A stretch of 64,000 bases of DNA, from assembly GCF_036884655.1 (NCBI RefSeq), contig NC_088327.1, positions 10,677,501 to 10,741,500 on the forward strand, written 5' to 3'. This DNA is from Musa acuminata AAA Group (lineage: Eukaryota > Streptophyta > Magnoliopsida > Zingiberales > Musaceae). This document shows, one piece after another, positions 34,831-46,704 of the stretch; position 1 is the first letter of the stretch; every line of letters begins with the position of its first letter. The notes under the pieces are model-generated. The model saw only the letters and a program-made list of their open reading frames with translations, was not told the origin of the DNA and ran no database searches. The translations under genes were made by a program, and so were the position numbers.

Positions 34831-37680
34831 CCTCTATCTATTCTATTTCTGCGGTTTTCTATTTTGAGCCGCCTCCTTCTCTTTTCTATCGAATCCATCT
34901 CTTGGTAAACAGGCTGACGCGAAGGGGAACCGCTTCATGATATTTCAATTTATGTTGGCGCGGTGATGAGACTGAGGGAGAGCGAGATCGTTGCGAACGG
35001 AAGATACGAGAGAGAGAGGCGTGTCGCAGGGTGCGGACCTAATAGGTGTAGTGTCAGTGACGGCGGGAGCGGAGCTCGCCTCTCTCGCGCCTTGTGTGAT
35101 ACAGCTCAGCCAGCGAGCGGGCTTTTTTCTCCTAGTGACACGTGTGCTCCGACCCCACCAACACACAAGGGAAAGGACCTAGATGACTCGGTGTTACGTA
35201 GATCTCCTCTTCTCGTCGGTGGAATAGATAAATGGTGGGTCCGAAGTATTCTTTTTTGCTACGTAGGGCCAGGAGATTTGGCGGGACACAACAAACTCTT
35301 ATCTTTTGTTCTTCAAATTCTTTTCCTCTAATTATTTATTGTTTTGATTTATTTATGTTACGATACGGTAAGTGGTGGAAAACTCCTCCTAAATATCAAG
35401 AAGTGGGAGTAAATATTAAACTTGGAAAGATGGAAAACATACGTGCGACGTGTTCGTGGGTGGTGAATGCAACAAAAAGCGATAGAGGAGAGGTGTGTTA
35501 GTTACCACAGTTAATGCCACCCAGCGGAGTGGTTGAATCAGGTGGTTGGAAAGAGGCACCACGGCATATGTGATACAGTATACCGGCACATGACATGTCC
35601 TAACTCTGTACCGGTTGGTCAATTTTCTAATATGGTAATTTCGTTCTTCCCACCGATACGGTGGGTCGCAAGGAAGGACGAGGATGTACTGCCCCCGGGC
35701 GTGACTTGGACTGTGTCAGGAAGGACCAAGTAGACCATACGACATGACAAATAAATCGATGTGAAATAGGGAAAAGCTGATGAAGAATCCAAAGAGGGAT
35801 TCCATGCGTGGCAAAGGCAGCCGACGGACGGAGGAACGGTTTGTAATTTGTTATTGGATTTTGTTAATGAATAATTGTTTTTTACTCGAATCGTTTATTA
35901 TAACTCAATGGCTATATCGTTTCTAATACTAGTTATTATGATTCGACCTGAGATAATTAATTCATTGAACTTGAATTATTTACGCAAAATATTCAACGTA
36001 AATTACGGATATAGTATAATCTATATCCGTCAAAATAATTTTATATCCAATTTAACAATGACTAAATGAAAACGTTTGAGAAGGTATGAGATCTCGTACG
36101 GTATGTAATATCATCTGTCCGGTAAAGAATACTAGGCATCATCTCCTTCTCCCGTGCTGGTATCATGATGGAGGGATGCCGAACAGCTAAGTCCACACGA
36201 GGTAACTGTAACGGCGAACAGCCAGCTAGTCCACATGAGGCAACTCTAAAGGAGCGAGGAACGAGGAGCAAGATGAACTGCTGGTCGACCCTGGAACGAG
36301 CTCCGAAGAAGCAGCTCATACTGCTGACACAGGATACGTAGACAGCTGGAGCATGCACTACTTGCCCTAAACGCCGCATCTACCCTACAAAGAGAAGACC
36401 GCAATCGAAGATATAATACTGTGTGCTAATTATATCATATAACGACGGCAGCAAAGCAGAGAGTTGGGAGTCTTCGTACCACGCAGGAGAGGGAAGTGGC
36501 GGCATTGAACTTTCTGTGTGGGTGGCGCAATGATGTGAATTTGGAATCGGATTGAAGTAACGATGTTTACTTGTGTTTCAATGGGTCGGGCCGGCTGCAC
36601 TTGCTAGATCTGACCTTGAATCCAGGCTCACCCACGTCAACCCACGGTTCAGAGAGAGAGAGAGAGAGTAGCGATTTAAGGTGAAGGACGTTTTGGATCT
36701 CCAAATTCTTCGGATAGAGACTTGTCATTTTTATTTCTTTTGGGATACGCCAAAAGAAGAGGAGTACCACTTTGTTATGTTCACCTGGGACCATCAGTAC
36801 CAATCCAAAGTTGACATGCAAAGTCATACGTGACGATTATACGATACTGAATACGTGGTGGATGACCATTATACGATCAATGACACAAACTTACTTCACC
36901 TCGATCCATATTCAATCATTCCTAGGAAAGGTACTGAATCCATCCGATACAAGAATTATTACCAAATCATATAGCCAGAGTCACACTGACAGCTGCTGCC
37001 TTCCTTGGATCCCTTCTTCAACAAGACAAGAGAGAGCAACCCAACAGTGGCCAGCTAAAAGTTAGAGTGCTTATGACACCTCCGATCCGTGGACCTGTTG
37101 CCTGGCTCAGAACACTGTCCAAGCAAACATGGAAGATATGGCACTGCAAGCCATTCCAGCATCAGGAACCAGCTTTTGTTAGCATTTGCCTCTGCAAGCC
37201 ATGTTCCTGTGTCCTCGTGACGAGCAGTTAAAAAGGAGTATTTTGATGACTCTACTCGTGAATATTCACGTTGATAATAGGCTACATGGAAACATATGAT
37301 CACATATTACTGTAAAAGATACCAAGTTGTTTAACAAGAATCTACATATCACAGGAAAAAAGAAAACTTAGTTAGTAATGAATCTTACATAGTTATGTAA
37401 TATATGCAGAAGAAAACCATAAAAGCTTCGTTGAACATAGCAAGAAAGAAGCTGTGTCGATCATAGATATATATACATTTTGCTTGAAGTAAAAAAGTAG
37501 AGATCGCTTCATACACACACACACACACAAAATCCTCGGTCTTGATCGCCATAATACAAGTGATGGAAAGAGCAACATTGACAATTACAATCATAATAGA
37601 CAAACGACTGCATTAACGGAGGAGCAAAAGATGCTAACTGTGAAAGTGATGGTGGACGCCGGTGATGGCGATCGCGGAAG
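34831..37680. other. Intergenic DNA with PB1 gene promoter
   Basis: Left end is the presumed promoter and leader of the PB1 gene (C+T-rich on the gene strand). I saw no supported gene in the remaining 2.5 kb; frames such as 36062-36379 (-) lack domains. A short GA run lies at about 36,652-36,668 and a CA repeat at 37,512-37,529. Confidence 0.5.
37512..37529. repeat. (CA)n microsatellite
   Basis: Nine CA units, about 150 bases beyond the CLE stop codon. Confidence 0.9.
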
Positions 37681-37965
37681 CTACCTGTTAGAGACTGGGT
37701 TTGGGCCGCTGGGGACTTCGTGCTTGCTTGCTTCGAACTCAGAAGTCGAGTTGTGGCTATTTGGACGTCGCTTCATGGATCGAGACGAGGAAGGTGACAG
37801 AAGTCGCCTACTGCTACTGCTGCTGCTGCTACTACTGGTGAACGAGACATTAATGTTGATCTTGAGCTGAATCTGTGGTTGAAGCAAGGAAAGGAGGAGG
37901 AGGAGGCAGAAGAGGCAGCAACAGAGGAATGCATTTGATCTGAGACGGCTTTGATCTCTTGCCAT
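37681..37965 (-). CDS. CLE: CLE peptide precursor, TDIF-type (CLE41/CLE44-like), 94 aa
   Basis: Single small exon. The start chosen is MARDQSRLRS at 37965. It is followed by a strongly hydrophobic segment (about residues 12-28, Leu/Cys-rich), a secretion signal, and then a Ser-rich variable region. The last 13 residues are HEVPSGPNPVSN plus R, encoded at 37684-37722. The dodecapeptide matches the CLE consensus and differs from TDIF (CLE41/CLE44, HEVPSGPNPISN as I remember it) only by Ile to Val at position 10. Both prolines that become hydroxylated in TDIF are present, and the extra C-terminal Arg is usual for this group. TDIF is secreted from phloem and acts through the PXY/TDR receptor kinase to keep cambium dividing and block xylem fate. 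A longer in-frame extension to 38022 was set aside because it would bury the signal peptide. No intron is needed. Confidence 0.88.
   Translation of the reverse strand: MARDQSRLRSNAFLCCCLFCLLLLLSLLQPQIQLKININVSFTSSSSSSSSSRRLLSPSSSRSMKRRPNSHNSTSEFEASKHEVPSGPNPVSNR
37687..37722 (-). other. Mature CLE dodecapeptide HEVPSGPNPVSN
   Basis: C-terminal peptide motif of the precursor, preceded by Lys, followed by one Arg and the stop codon. Processing borders are inferred from the CLE family. Confidence 0.85.
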
Positions 37966-39087
37966 GCAGGTTTCAGCGTCAAGACCCGAGCTACACCCCC
38001 CAGATTGCCCAAAACAGATCAAAATCCATGTGCCAGTTTAAGTAATAAGAAGGGAGAGGGCTTCTGCAGATGAGAAGATCAAGAAAGAAAAAAAGGCACT
38101 TGGAGAAAAGAATCCAGGCGTAGATGAGGTGAAAAGGGCAAAGACTACTTGAAGTTGAATGCAAAATTATATGCTTACCCCTTTCAGGTCACTTTTGCGT
38201 GGATTGGATTGTTAAAGAGACACTGAATGAGATGGCATGTGCTCCAATGAGTATGGCAGTGGCGGAGGGCTCGAGTCTAAAGAGCAAACTCTAAAGACCT
38301 CTCCTTTCACCACCATGTAATCGACTGAGATCACATTTGCCATCAACCTAAATGATTCCATGTGTAGATTGGTGAAAGATTTGTCTGGTTGCATTGCATA
38401 GTCAAGAAATGCAGGAGAGAGTACATAAAGGTAAGATAACAAAGTTAGTACTTGGTAGTTTAAATTTACGTTTTTATTATTGAAATATTAAATCAAATTT
38501 TGTGATTAGATAAGATTTTGATTTAGAAGCTTTTTTAGATGACTCATATGATGCTTTAGATATATAACTATGAGAAGAAATAAGGTAGAACCAAAAAAAG
38601 ACTCGAGTTTTGATAGTTAATATGGGTTTTTAGTTTGGAAGTATCTCCCCCTCTATTGTCACTTCTCTATGATTTCTTGATGCCTACCATCCATCGTAAT
38701 GATTTCAAATGAAATAAACATGCACTCAGCACTACCATTGTTAATATGATGATCTTTAATCTTGAAGAGTAAGTTTAGAGAATATGAATACGAGCAACAA
38801 CGACAAAAGAACCAGATTGGATCCAGCCTACCAAAAGCTGGAATAGCAGCTACAAGTAGCTTGGTGTAATTACTAGATTGAAAACAATCGATGTCACTAT
38901 TGGGGTGTGCAAAAGGTCACCGACGCAGTAGGGTACTGCTACTGTGCACGGATTGAAACAAGTCTCCATGTTTCGTAAGTGTATCCACATAAACTACAAG
39001 AAGCTCAGAAGCAATCGAATTGAATTGCATGTAGTAAATAGACTATGAGGGCATTGTAATGGCATTTCCTTCTGTTTTAGACTCTTT

Positions 39088-39090
<3 letters not shown>

Positions 39091-39125
<35 letters not shown>
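39091..39125. repeat. (AG)n microsatellite
   Basis: About 34 bases of AG repeat. Confidence 0.95.
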
Positions 39126-39128
<3 letters not shown>

Positions 39129-40508
39129 TGGTGAGCTAGCTTTTCACAAAGGCACAAGAAAAGCAGGAGGCATCTAAATTCTTAAGCGTTGTTCTCTTGC
39201 AGCGTGTGGTTGCAGACGCTGTCGTCGAAATGGGATGCATGTGGCCCTAACACCAACCTTGCCTTATTTCCTGTGTAGAAGAAGCAGCAGATCTTAATTA
39301 CCACACAAGATGGAGCAGTGTCGAGTCAGAGGAGGTTCAGCTATCGCAGCTTTGGCAGAAGAGGAACGGAAAGGAGAAACTAATGGCTCGCGTAGTACCA
39401 TTTACAGGCTGGTTTGGTGCCCCCAGTATCTATCCCGTGGGACTGCTAAGAAGAAGAAGAATGGTTCGATCAATTTGGTGCTTTGGGCTTTTCTAACTCG
39501 ATGGATAGCTCGTGTTTGTTTTGCATCATACTGAGGAGAAATTGAGAGGGTAAAAACATGTAACATCTACTCCTTTACTGGAATTGGGAGCATCAAACAT
39601 AACCCTCAACATCTCTCCAACTTGTCATCCCAACCATGTTGAACTTTTAGTAGCACCAACGCTGTTTAAGGTGGAAACATATACCAATGCTCGATCGATA
39701 GCGGAGTCACATCTTCCCCATCCATCCTTCCTTCAAATCCTCCCCATCTAATCCCGTTCTTCGGGCTGCAAGCTTTTACCCTCTAGACAAAGTTATATAC
39801 GTACATTCCTTTCGGCATTCCCCAAAAACTTATTCGAGATGTTGATACTTCCCAAGTCATATCTTGGAACCTTTAATTTATTCTCTTAGCCCATCGAAAG
39901 TGTGATGTGCCCAGAGATCATGGTCAAAGTAGAAGACACGGATCGCAGTAACTTTTCAGAAAAAAAGGTGATGTGGGAGGGATCGTCTCTACGATTAGAT
40001 TGCAGCTGATAACCAACTTTTGTAGCTTCCTTCGGTCTAGTTTATTACTTACATGCAGCTCGATCGAAGAAGGAATCACGGGTGGGGGAACAAAGCCAAG
40101 GGGATTGGGCTCGCCTACACAATACAGGATTCTTGGTGGTGCATCGTAGCAGGTCAAAGCATAAGCAGTGATGCATAACACTGTTGGGAACGCTAGCTGT
40201 GGCTTTAATATGTTGCACGATGATGATGAAACACTACGTGCTGCAGTGCTGCCCTCCCCCACGCACTCACGCTTTGATCGTCGAATACGAAAAGACTCTT
40301 CTCCTTGATTGATGGGGGGAGGCCACTTTCTCGTTGTTAGGCGAAGGGCATGCATGCGTGCATCGTTTTACTTTACTTCGCCCTCTAATGCTCCATATCT
40401 TATGCTATATAGGAGAAGGACGGTCCAAATTTATATCATACAAAGTTGAAAGAGGGCGAATCATTCTTGTTCTATAAACCTTGTTTATTGTAGTGTGTTA
40501 TGCCTTTC

Positions 40509-40511
<3 letters not shown>

Positions 40512-40541
<30 letters not shown>
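40512..40541. repeat. (TC)n microsatellite
   Basis: About 30 bases of TC repeat. Confidence 0.95.
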
Positions 40542-40546
<5 letters not shown>

Positions 40547-41671
40547 ATTTGGAATAGTCTTAATTAGATTTAAATTTTTTTGAAGGATCAATATTATGTT
40601 TAGAATTGAAAATTCTATTTGGAAGATAAGTCGTTAATGAAATAAGAATTATACTATCAACTCAAGATTTTTGAAAGAGATATGAAAGAAGACTTTTTCA
40701 TCACTTGTATTTGGTTTTTTTCCTATAATGAAAAATTTAAACATAGTTAAGGAGTGCCGAGTATATCTTCCGGCGAGTTTTTTTAGATATTATTTGATTA
40801 TTGATCTATAGAATTTCTTCCTTTGTTTGCTAATATTATTGCTTGGCAGATGATGATGATTATTAAATAAATAAATAATTGTTTTAGTCGATATGTCAAC
40901 ATTGTCACCGAATGAGTTCTATTGTGGGCTGCTGATTTCCCAGTTGGATCTGCCACTGTATATGACAAAACATTAGTACTGTTGCTTGTGTGGCTTTCAC
41001 CTCTACCGGTTTCTATCAGAGCAAAAGTTGGGCTAATTTCCATAGAGCATTTCTTTGTTTCTTCATGCAAACTTGTGGGGGAGGGGATAAGGGCCGACTA
41101 CCATTCCTTGAGCTGCTGAACCAGTGGATCTTTTTCCTATGTGTTTAGAGTAGATGGAAGACTACAGCAGATGCCATTTATTTTTCTGGCAACTCAAAAT
41201 CTAATAGCTTATGATTTGAATGAAATTAAAGGGTTCTCATCTAAACAACAAAGCGTTTTAGAATTGAATTTGAAACAAGACTTGAGGCTATTGAAAAGTC
41301 GAAATATGAAGAGTAGAGTTATAGGAAGTTTAAATTTCTATTGAAGGTTTTGTCGATGACTATTGTATCATGGTTGAATGCACTGAGACGATTCGGAAGT
41401 ACTATGATTTTAATTTCAATGCTAATATAAAATGGGATGTTAATATATGAAATTTTAACATGTGGGTAGCAAAATGCAAACTTGGACTAAGATCAAGTAG
41501 CTTTACCTAACATTATACATATATTATATTCACAGATCAAAGTGGTGTTCTACCCGAACACCATTTTGGATAGTGGCGTTCAATCATACGAATTATTTTT
41601 GGCGAATGTTCGATCACTCTTTTGTTAGTGTGGCTTATTAATTTAATGTACTTAGTCTTTGAGCAATATTA

Positions 41672-41690
41672 ATATATATATATATATATA
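41672..41690. repeat. (TA)n microsatellite
   Basis: Short TA run just left of the gypsy element. Confidence 0.9.
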
Positions 41691-41777
41691 CTTTTTTAAT
41701 TTTATGCATGCATGTACAAAGTTACTTTTTCTTTACTCCACACTTTCTTTTTTCTAATTTTGAAATTATTAATATAT

Positions 41778-42305
41778 TATTATAGTGGATAAAATATTAC
41801 TAACGTATTAGCATCATATATAATATATAGCTGACGTGTCATCATTTTGATGAACGATATAATGTGCTATCCAATAATAATTTTATAATATATCATTGAT
41901 TAACATGTGTTAAGGTTAGATTTCTATAAAAAACATAATTAATTAATAAACGATCTAATATTTGTTATGAGTAGTTACAACTAACAAGCATAATCATCAC
42001 GAACAAATGGTGTACCGACTCCCAAGCTCCGCTTTAAAAAGGGCCACCCAAGTATGCTTAGGCATACTAAAGAAAAACAAATCTATTATATTGGTTTGGC
42101 TTGTCTAAAACAAATACCGACTTAGAGAGTTTTAGGAAAATTATCGGGATCACCCCCTACTTAAACTTATAAGGTCAAGAGTCTAGTTTAACAAGTTTTT
42201 CTAAAGACCGGTTTGAAAAAAAAATCAAGTTAACTTTTAGCTTAAACAACCGAAAATCAACTGTAATAATTTAGTGCTAAAAAAAAAGTCGATCACTATG
42301 TCTCA
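41778..42305 (+). repeat. 5' LTR of the gypsy element
   Basis: About 528 bases matching 46173-46704 with many substitutions and indels. Shared anchors include TTATAGTGGAT at the start, CCAATAATAATTTTAT and CACTAAAGAAAAA-type sequence in the middle. Borders are approximate and I saw no target duplication. Confidence 0.7.
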
Positions 42306-42474
42306 AGAAAATATCGTAGGATCACCTTGAGCAAACCCCGAAGATCTGAACCCCTCAAACCTCTAATGGAACAACCTTGACAACACCAAATACTTTCGAT
42401 CCAAATCTCCTACTTTCGATGATCCCTAATCACCGTTAGATATTGGTATTAGTTAGACAAGTTTGCCTACTTAT

Positions 42475-43220
42475 TCTCGACCCTAGCCTTTCCCATCGGA
42501 AATAGGACAAATAAAATACATGATAGTCAAGGTGGATTACTTCACTAAATGGTTCGAGGTCAAGCCATTGGCATCAATCACAAAAATGCAAGTCGAAGAG
42601 TTTGTTTGAAATAGCATCATCTCCTGGTTTGGAGTATCATGAGTACTAATCACGAACCACATAACATAATTTAATAATATTACGTTTAAAAAGTTCTATG
42701 ATTCCTTCATAATTTACTTAAGGTTCAATTCAATAGCCCATCATTAGGTTAATGGTCAAGATAAAATAACTAATCAAGCCATATTATATGCCTAAAAAAA
42801 TAGAGTCAAGAGCCAAGAGAGCATGTTCTTAAGCATATTGTGGGGACATCAAACTATACCAAAGGTTTGCCTCGTAAATCAAAGTAATACTCTTGATAGA
42901 GGTGATATTATTGACTATCCAAACCTAGCACTTTACCGAGGAAGAATCATAGGTTAGGTTTAGAGTAAATTTACACTTTATTTATGAAGTCAAAGCCTAA
43001 GCACATCTAGAAACTCAGCATACAAAAAGACAATTGCTAAAATCTTCAACATCAAAGTTTGTCCTTGTTGGATAAGGAAGAACTAAAGTTGGCGACCTAG
43101 CTCAAGCCATAGTCACGCTTGTATCAACTTGGGAAAGACTGCATTAGAATGTCGAGAAAGTTTGACTAGGAACTTACTGAGTCTAGACTCTTGATGAATT
43201 AGATATTCCTAAGATTTAAT
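42475..43220 (+). pseudogene. Degenerate gypsy integrase
   Basis: Recognisable DYFTKW motif and downstream integrase C-terminal pieces, interrupted by several stops and frame changes. Not functional. Confidence 0.75.
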
Positions 43221-43498
43221 ACATTTCAAACCTTAAAAAATATTATCCTTGATGTTGTACTCCATATCATAATTGCAACAGAGTTTGTAACTTTGTATAT
43301 GATTGTAAAATTTAAAGATGTAATTATCATAATAAAACTTATTTGAAAATAAATTTTTATTTATAAAAATACTATTACACCATCGTTAAGAGTCCGTATA
43401 TGTCAAAATGGATCTCTTGACATAAAAAAGAGAGAGAGAAATAACAAACAATAAAAATAAAATAAGCGACAATCAACCTAGTCACTTTTCTAGAATCT

Positions 43499-45191
43499 CT
43501 ACAATCTTATCAGAGATTGAATTGATGGGAGGAAGAGGATTAGTCGACGAGGTAGAAGTACCTTCTCAGCATTTAGAGGTGATCCTTCCATAGCTCCTTT
43601 TATCATTGAGGCCATCTTCGCCTCATCACCAGCTTCAACTAATCCTCCCTCCATGTAGATTATTATTTCATTTTGATCATCGATACTAGTCGAGCTGACC
43701 ATGATGATCTTCTCGTTCTCGATACTAGTGGAGTCAACTAGAAGAGGCAAAGGGGGGTGGTTATGCCTAGCTCAAAAGATAGCTAGTTCATAACCATAGG
43801 TAAGGGAGCGGTGTTGTAGCCTAGTTAATCCCTTTTTTAATTCTTGAGAGGTTTTGTATTTGATCACCCTGGTCTCCTCCATGCTCTCCAACTGTTATGA
43901 TAGCTCCTCATTGCAGCGATGGAGGTTCTTCATCTCCATATTCAAGGTCAACTCTTGAGTCTGAAGCAAGTTAGTGTCAACTTCAACTTCTAAGGTTCTT
44001 TGGTAGGTCTTGTTCCTGTCAATCCTCACCACCTCTACTGACTTCTCTAATGAGTTGACCTCCATTAAATTTACCACCACCTCCTCCTTCGCCATCGCCA
44101 TTGCACCCTCTAGCTCATTGACTTGAGCTCGAAGATGGGCAACCTCCTCTACTGTTACTATAGCCTAAGTAGACTTGGGTTGGGAGATGATGCTCTTTGT
44201 CTATTGTCCTCGACCTCTTTGATAGTTGTATATGAGGATGTTCCTTTGAAGATATATAGCATAAGAAAAATCAAGTGTTAGACAATTCATAAGAGTTATT
44301 AAGCAATAACAATTTCAATTTCGTAACCTAAGGAGTTGGGCGCAGGCCTACATTAACGAGTCATTACTCACTCATTTATAGGATGGCGATGGACCTGGAT
44401 AGGGTTGCAAATGATCTTTTACTGCCCTACTTCCTTCTTGTGCAATCTCGGAGCAACATTGGAAACCTTCTAGCTAGACCAATTCAAATTGATTGGCCAA
44501 TCGTATCTTGAAAGAACAAAAGAAAAACTTATCTTCCAAACTTTATAGGAGGTCAAAGCACCCTTAACTTGACAACTAATTTGGGTTGAGAGGAAATATG
44601 CTAACTCTCTAAAGTATGGATTATAGTTGGCAAACAAAAGGGTTAACGGGGAGATATGTATTCCTACGCACTCCCCAACAAACGCTATAAGAAAGCATTA
44701 GGAATTTGGGGCCATCTAAATGGGTGTAAACGTTCAATAGTTGAAAGCCTCAACAAAAAAAATGGATGAAGAGAGAAGTAAAGTCTCACCTTGAGTGAAT
44801 CCATGCTAGTGTGTAATATGTGACTACATAAGGTCGGTCACCCAGTCAAGCAAGCACTAACTCAAACTCAACCGAAATGTGATAGACCTCCTAGAGAATA
44901 TCTAGGTTGAGGGCCTTCATTGTTGAGTCTGAGTCAAAGGACTCTGCACCAGGTGGCGAAGCCCCACCACACGATGGATTCGCCTTTGTTGGGGGAGGGG
45001 GAGTGGAGGGGGGAGGGGGGAGAACCTCCATTGGAGTAGCTAACTTGGCTCTTTATAAGGCCAAAGCTTATGTTGTCAACACTCAGGGAGGTGACGGAAA
45101 TGACATCTTGTCCGAGTCTATGGCGTTGGAGGAGGAAGCTAAGGAAGACATCGCAGACCTTTTGAATTGTCGAGATGTTTTGGGAGTTCAT
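43499..45191 (-). pseudogene. Antisense gag-like/'putative gypsy type transposon' ORF, decayed
   Basis: On the minus strand, pieces from about 45,190 to 44,350 resemble the plant 'putative gypsy type transposon' (Transposase_28-type) domain: stretches like YHISVEFELV, LYFSLHPF and WPQIPNAFL with intervening stops. Coiled-coil-like pieces follow at 44101-43895 (Glu/Val/Leu-rich) and 43750-43499. It is antisense to the integrase. Broken frames make expression of a full protein unlikely. Confidence 0.55.
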
Positions 45192-45599
45192 TTATAGTCT
45201 TTGATTGCAAGTACATGTGAGAAATCCTTGAAGTAACTGATAGGTATTTCTAAGAGGTGAAGATGATGTTCCACCTGTCTAGGCATCCCTTTGACTCCTA
45301 AATATAATACAACGACATGGCCTAGGATGTGTGGTACTATCATAAGGCTCTAGAGGTCAAATGAATTGTTATTATGATTTGATCAAATTTGTCATGATTT
45401 ACATATTGAACACATGTTAACATGCCATGTTGTCATGACCACTTTCTACTATAGATGGTATAATGGTATAGTTATAACTAGATCCACTTAGATTCTCTCA
45501 CTCATCAATAGGGTGGTGTGCCTCACACATGCATCGGCTAGACCATCGTACTATCGTACGATAGTAACACTGGTGACACATGCCACAATAGCTTGCCAT

Positions 45600-45875
45600 G
45601 TGGCCCCTTCATGCGCCATCGTGCTTAGTCACTTGACCCTATTGTGTCACCACACTCAGCCTTTTAACTCTCTATATGTTACTATGCTCGGTCACCTGAT
45701 CTTATCGTACTACCACACCTAACCTTTTGGCTCTTTATGCGCCACTACACCCAACCCCATGGATTGTCGTCCACCCCCGCGCTTGTTCACTTGAATCTAT
45801 TGCATCACTATACCTAGCCTTCTGGCCTTTTATGCACCACTCCACTCGGCCCTGTGGCCCTTTATGCTCATCCAA
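45600..45875. repeat. Diverged minisatellite, unit about 63 bases
   Basis: Three to five inexact copies of a unit that starts like CCTTTATGCGCCACTACACTC and includes a TTGATCCTATTGCATCACC-like stretch, at about 45,603, 45,667, 45,730 and 45,825. Lies inside the gypsy element before its 3' LTR. Confidence 0.6.
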
Positions 45876-46157
45876 TAATTGTTGGGATTGTGTCATCATA
45901 GCTTACTTGATGCACTTCACCATGGCATCACTATTAGTCATACTTGTACACTTCACTACTATCCCCAACGTATTGGATCAACAAAAAACTCCACGAAGGA
46001 TCGAGTCAGATCGATTGTATTGAGTAGATCAAGTCGAGCAAATTGACTCATACCGACTTTATAAGAAATTCGAGGTCACATCCCTTATTCTCTTATACCA
46101 GCAAACCTTAAATGAACAATACTTCCTGACCTAAATTCACGATGCTCCTCGGCCCAC

Positions 46158-46172
46158 AAAATGGGAGGCATA
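46158..46172 (+). other. Polypurine tract of the gypsy element
   Basis: AAAATGGGAGGCATA directly before the 3' LTR, consistent with plus orientation. Confidence 0.6.
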
Positions 46173-46704
46173 TGTTATAGTGGATATAATGTGGCCAACA
46201 CATTAGTATCACATACAACTAACGTGTCACCATTTTGGTCGCCAATATCCTATGCTACCCAATAATAATTTTATCCCCATATGGATGCATCATTGATTGA
46301 TATGTGAAAAGGTTAGATTTATGTGAATAGTATGATTAACTGTCAAACGATCTAATGTTTGTTATAAATAGTTATAACCAACAGGCGCAACCACTTTGAA
46401 TATATGGTATAATGATCCCTAGGCTCTACTATAAAAGAGGATGCTCAAGTACACTTAGATACACTAAAGAAAAATAGGCCCGTAAGATTAGTCCAATATA
46501 TCTGACTAGTTTGATTTCTCCAAAATCAAAACTAATATGATCGTTGGAGGGGTATTATTAGGATCGTCCCCCGAGAATATATCATGGTGAGTTTTTCTAG
46601 AGATCGATTTGAAAAAAAAAAATGGGTTAGACCTGACTTCTAGCTGAGACAATCCAAAATAAATAATAATATATTTTGTGCATCTAGATTCGACCATTGC
46701 CGCA
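46173..46704 (+). repeat. 3' LTR of the gypsy element
   Basis: Begins TGTTATAGTGGAT and ends near ATTGCCGCA. Partner of 41778-42305. Divergence is heavy, so the insertion is old. Confidence 0.7.

Larger units (their letters stand above)
37966..41777. other. Intergenic DNA
   Basis: Upstream region of the CLE gene followed by about 3 kb in which I see no supported gene. Frames at 39310-39534 (+) and 39924-40355 (-) lack domains and plausible composition. It holds (GA)n and (CT)n tracts and a short (TA)n at 41,672-41,690. Confidence 0.5.
41778..46704 (+). mobile_element. Old Ty3-gypsy element, Tat-like layout, mostly deleted
   Basis: Flanked by two diverged direct repeats (LTRs, below). On the plus strand the interior holds the end of a degenerate integrase: IKYMIVKVDYFTKWFEVKPL near 42,520, then EEFV, ITNHIT for the catalytic region, AHH.VNGQ, and C-terminal pieces to about 43,220, with many stops. 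Gag, protease, reverse transcriptase and RNase H are absent. Downstream, on the opposite strand, lies a gag-like or transposon-type ORF. Pol on one strand and an extra antisense ORF before the 3' LTR is the arrangement described for part of the Tat lineage (Grande/RIRE2-like). The assignment is by remembered family features. Confidence 0.7.

Noticed and set aside
36062..36379. 105-codon minus-strand frame
   Set aside because: No recognisable domain, no supporting splice or promoter context.
37966..38022. In-frame extension of the CLE precursor (MICFGQSGG...)
   Set aside because: It would place about 19 polar residues before the signal peptide; the MARDQ start gives a normal secreted precursor.
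39924..40355. 143-codon open frame on minus
   Set aside because: No domain or signal peptide and amino acid use unlike the real genes in this window.
45600..45875. CRISPR-like spaced repeats
   Set aside because: Units are inexact and contiguous, inside a plant retrotransposon; no CRISPR array or cas genes exist in this eukaryotic DNA.
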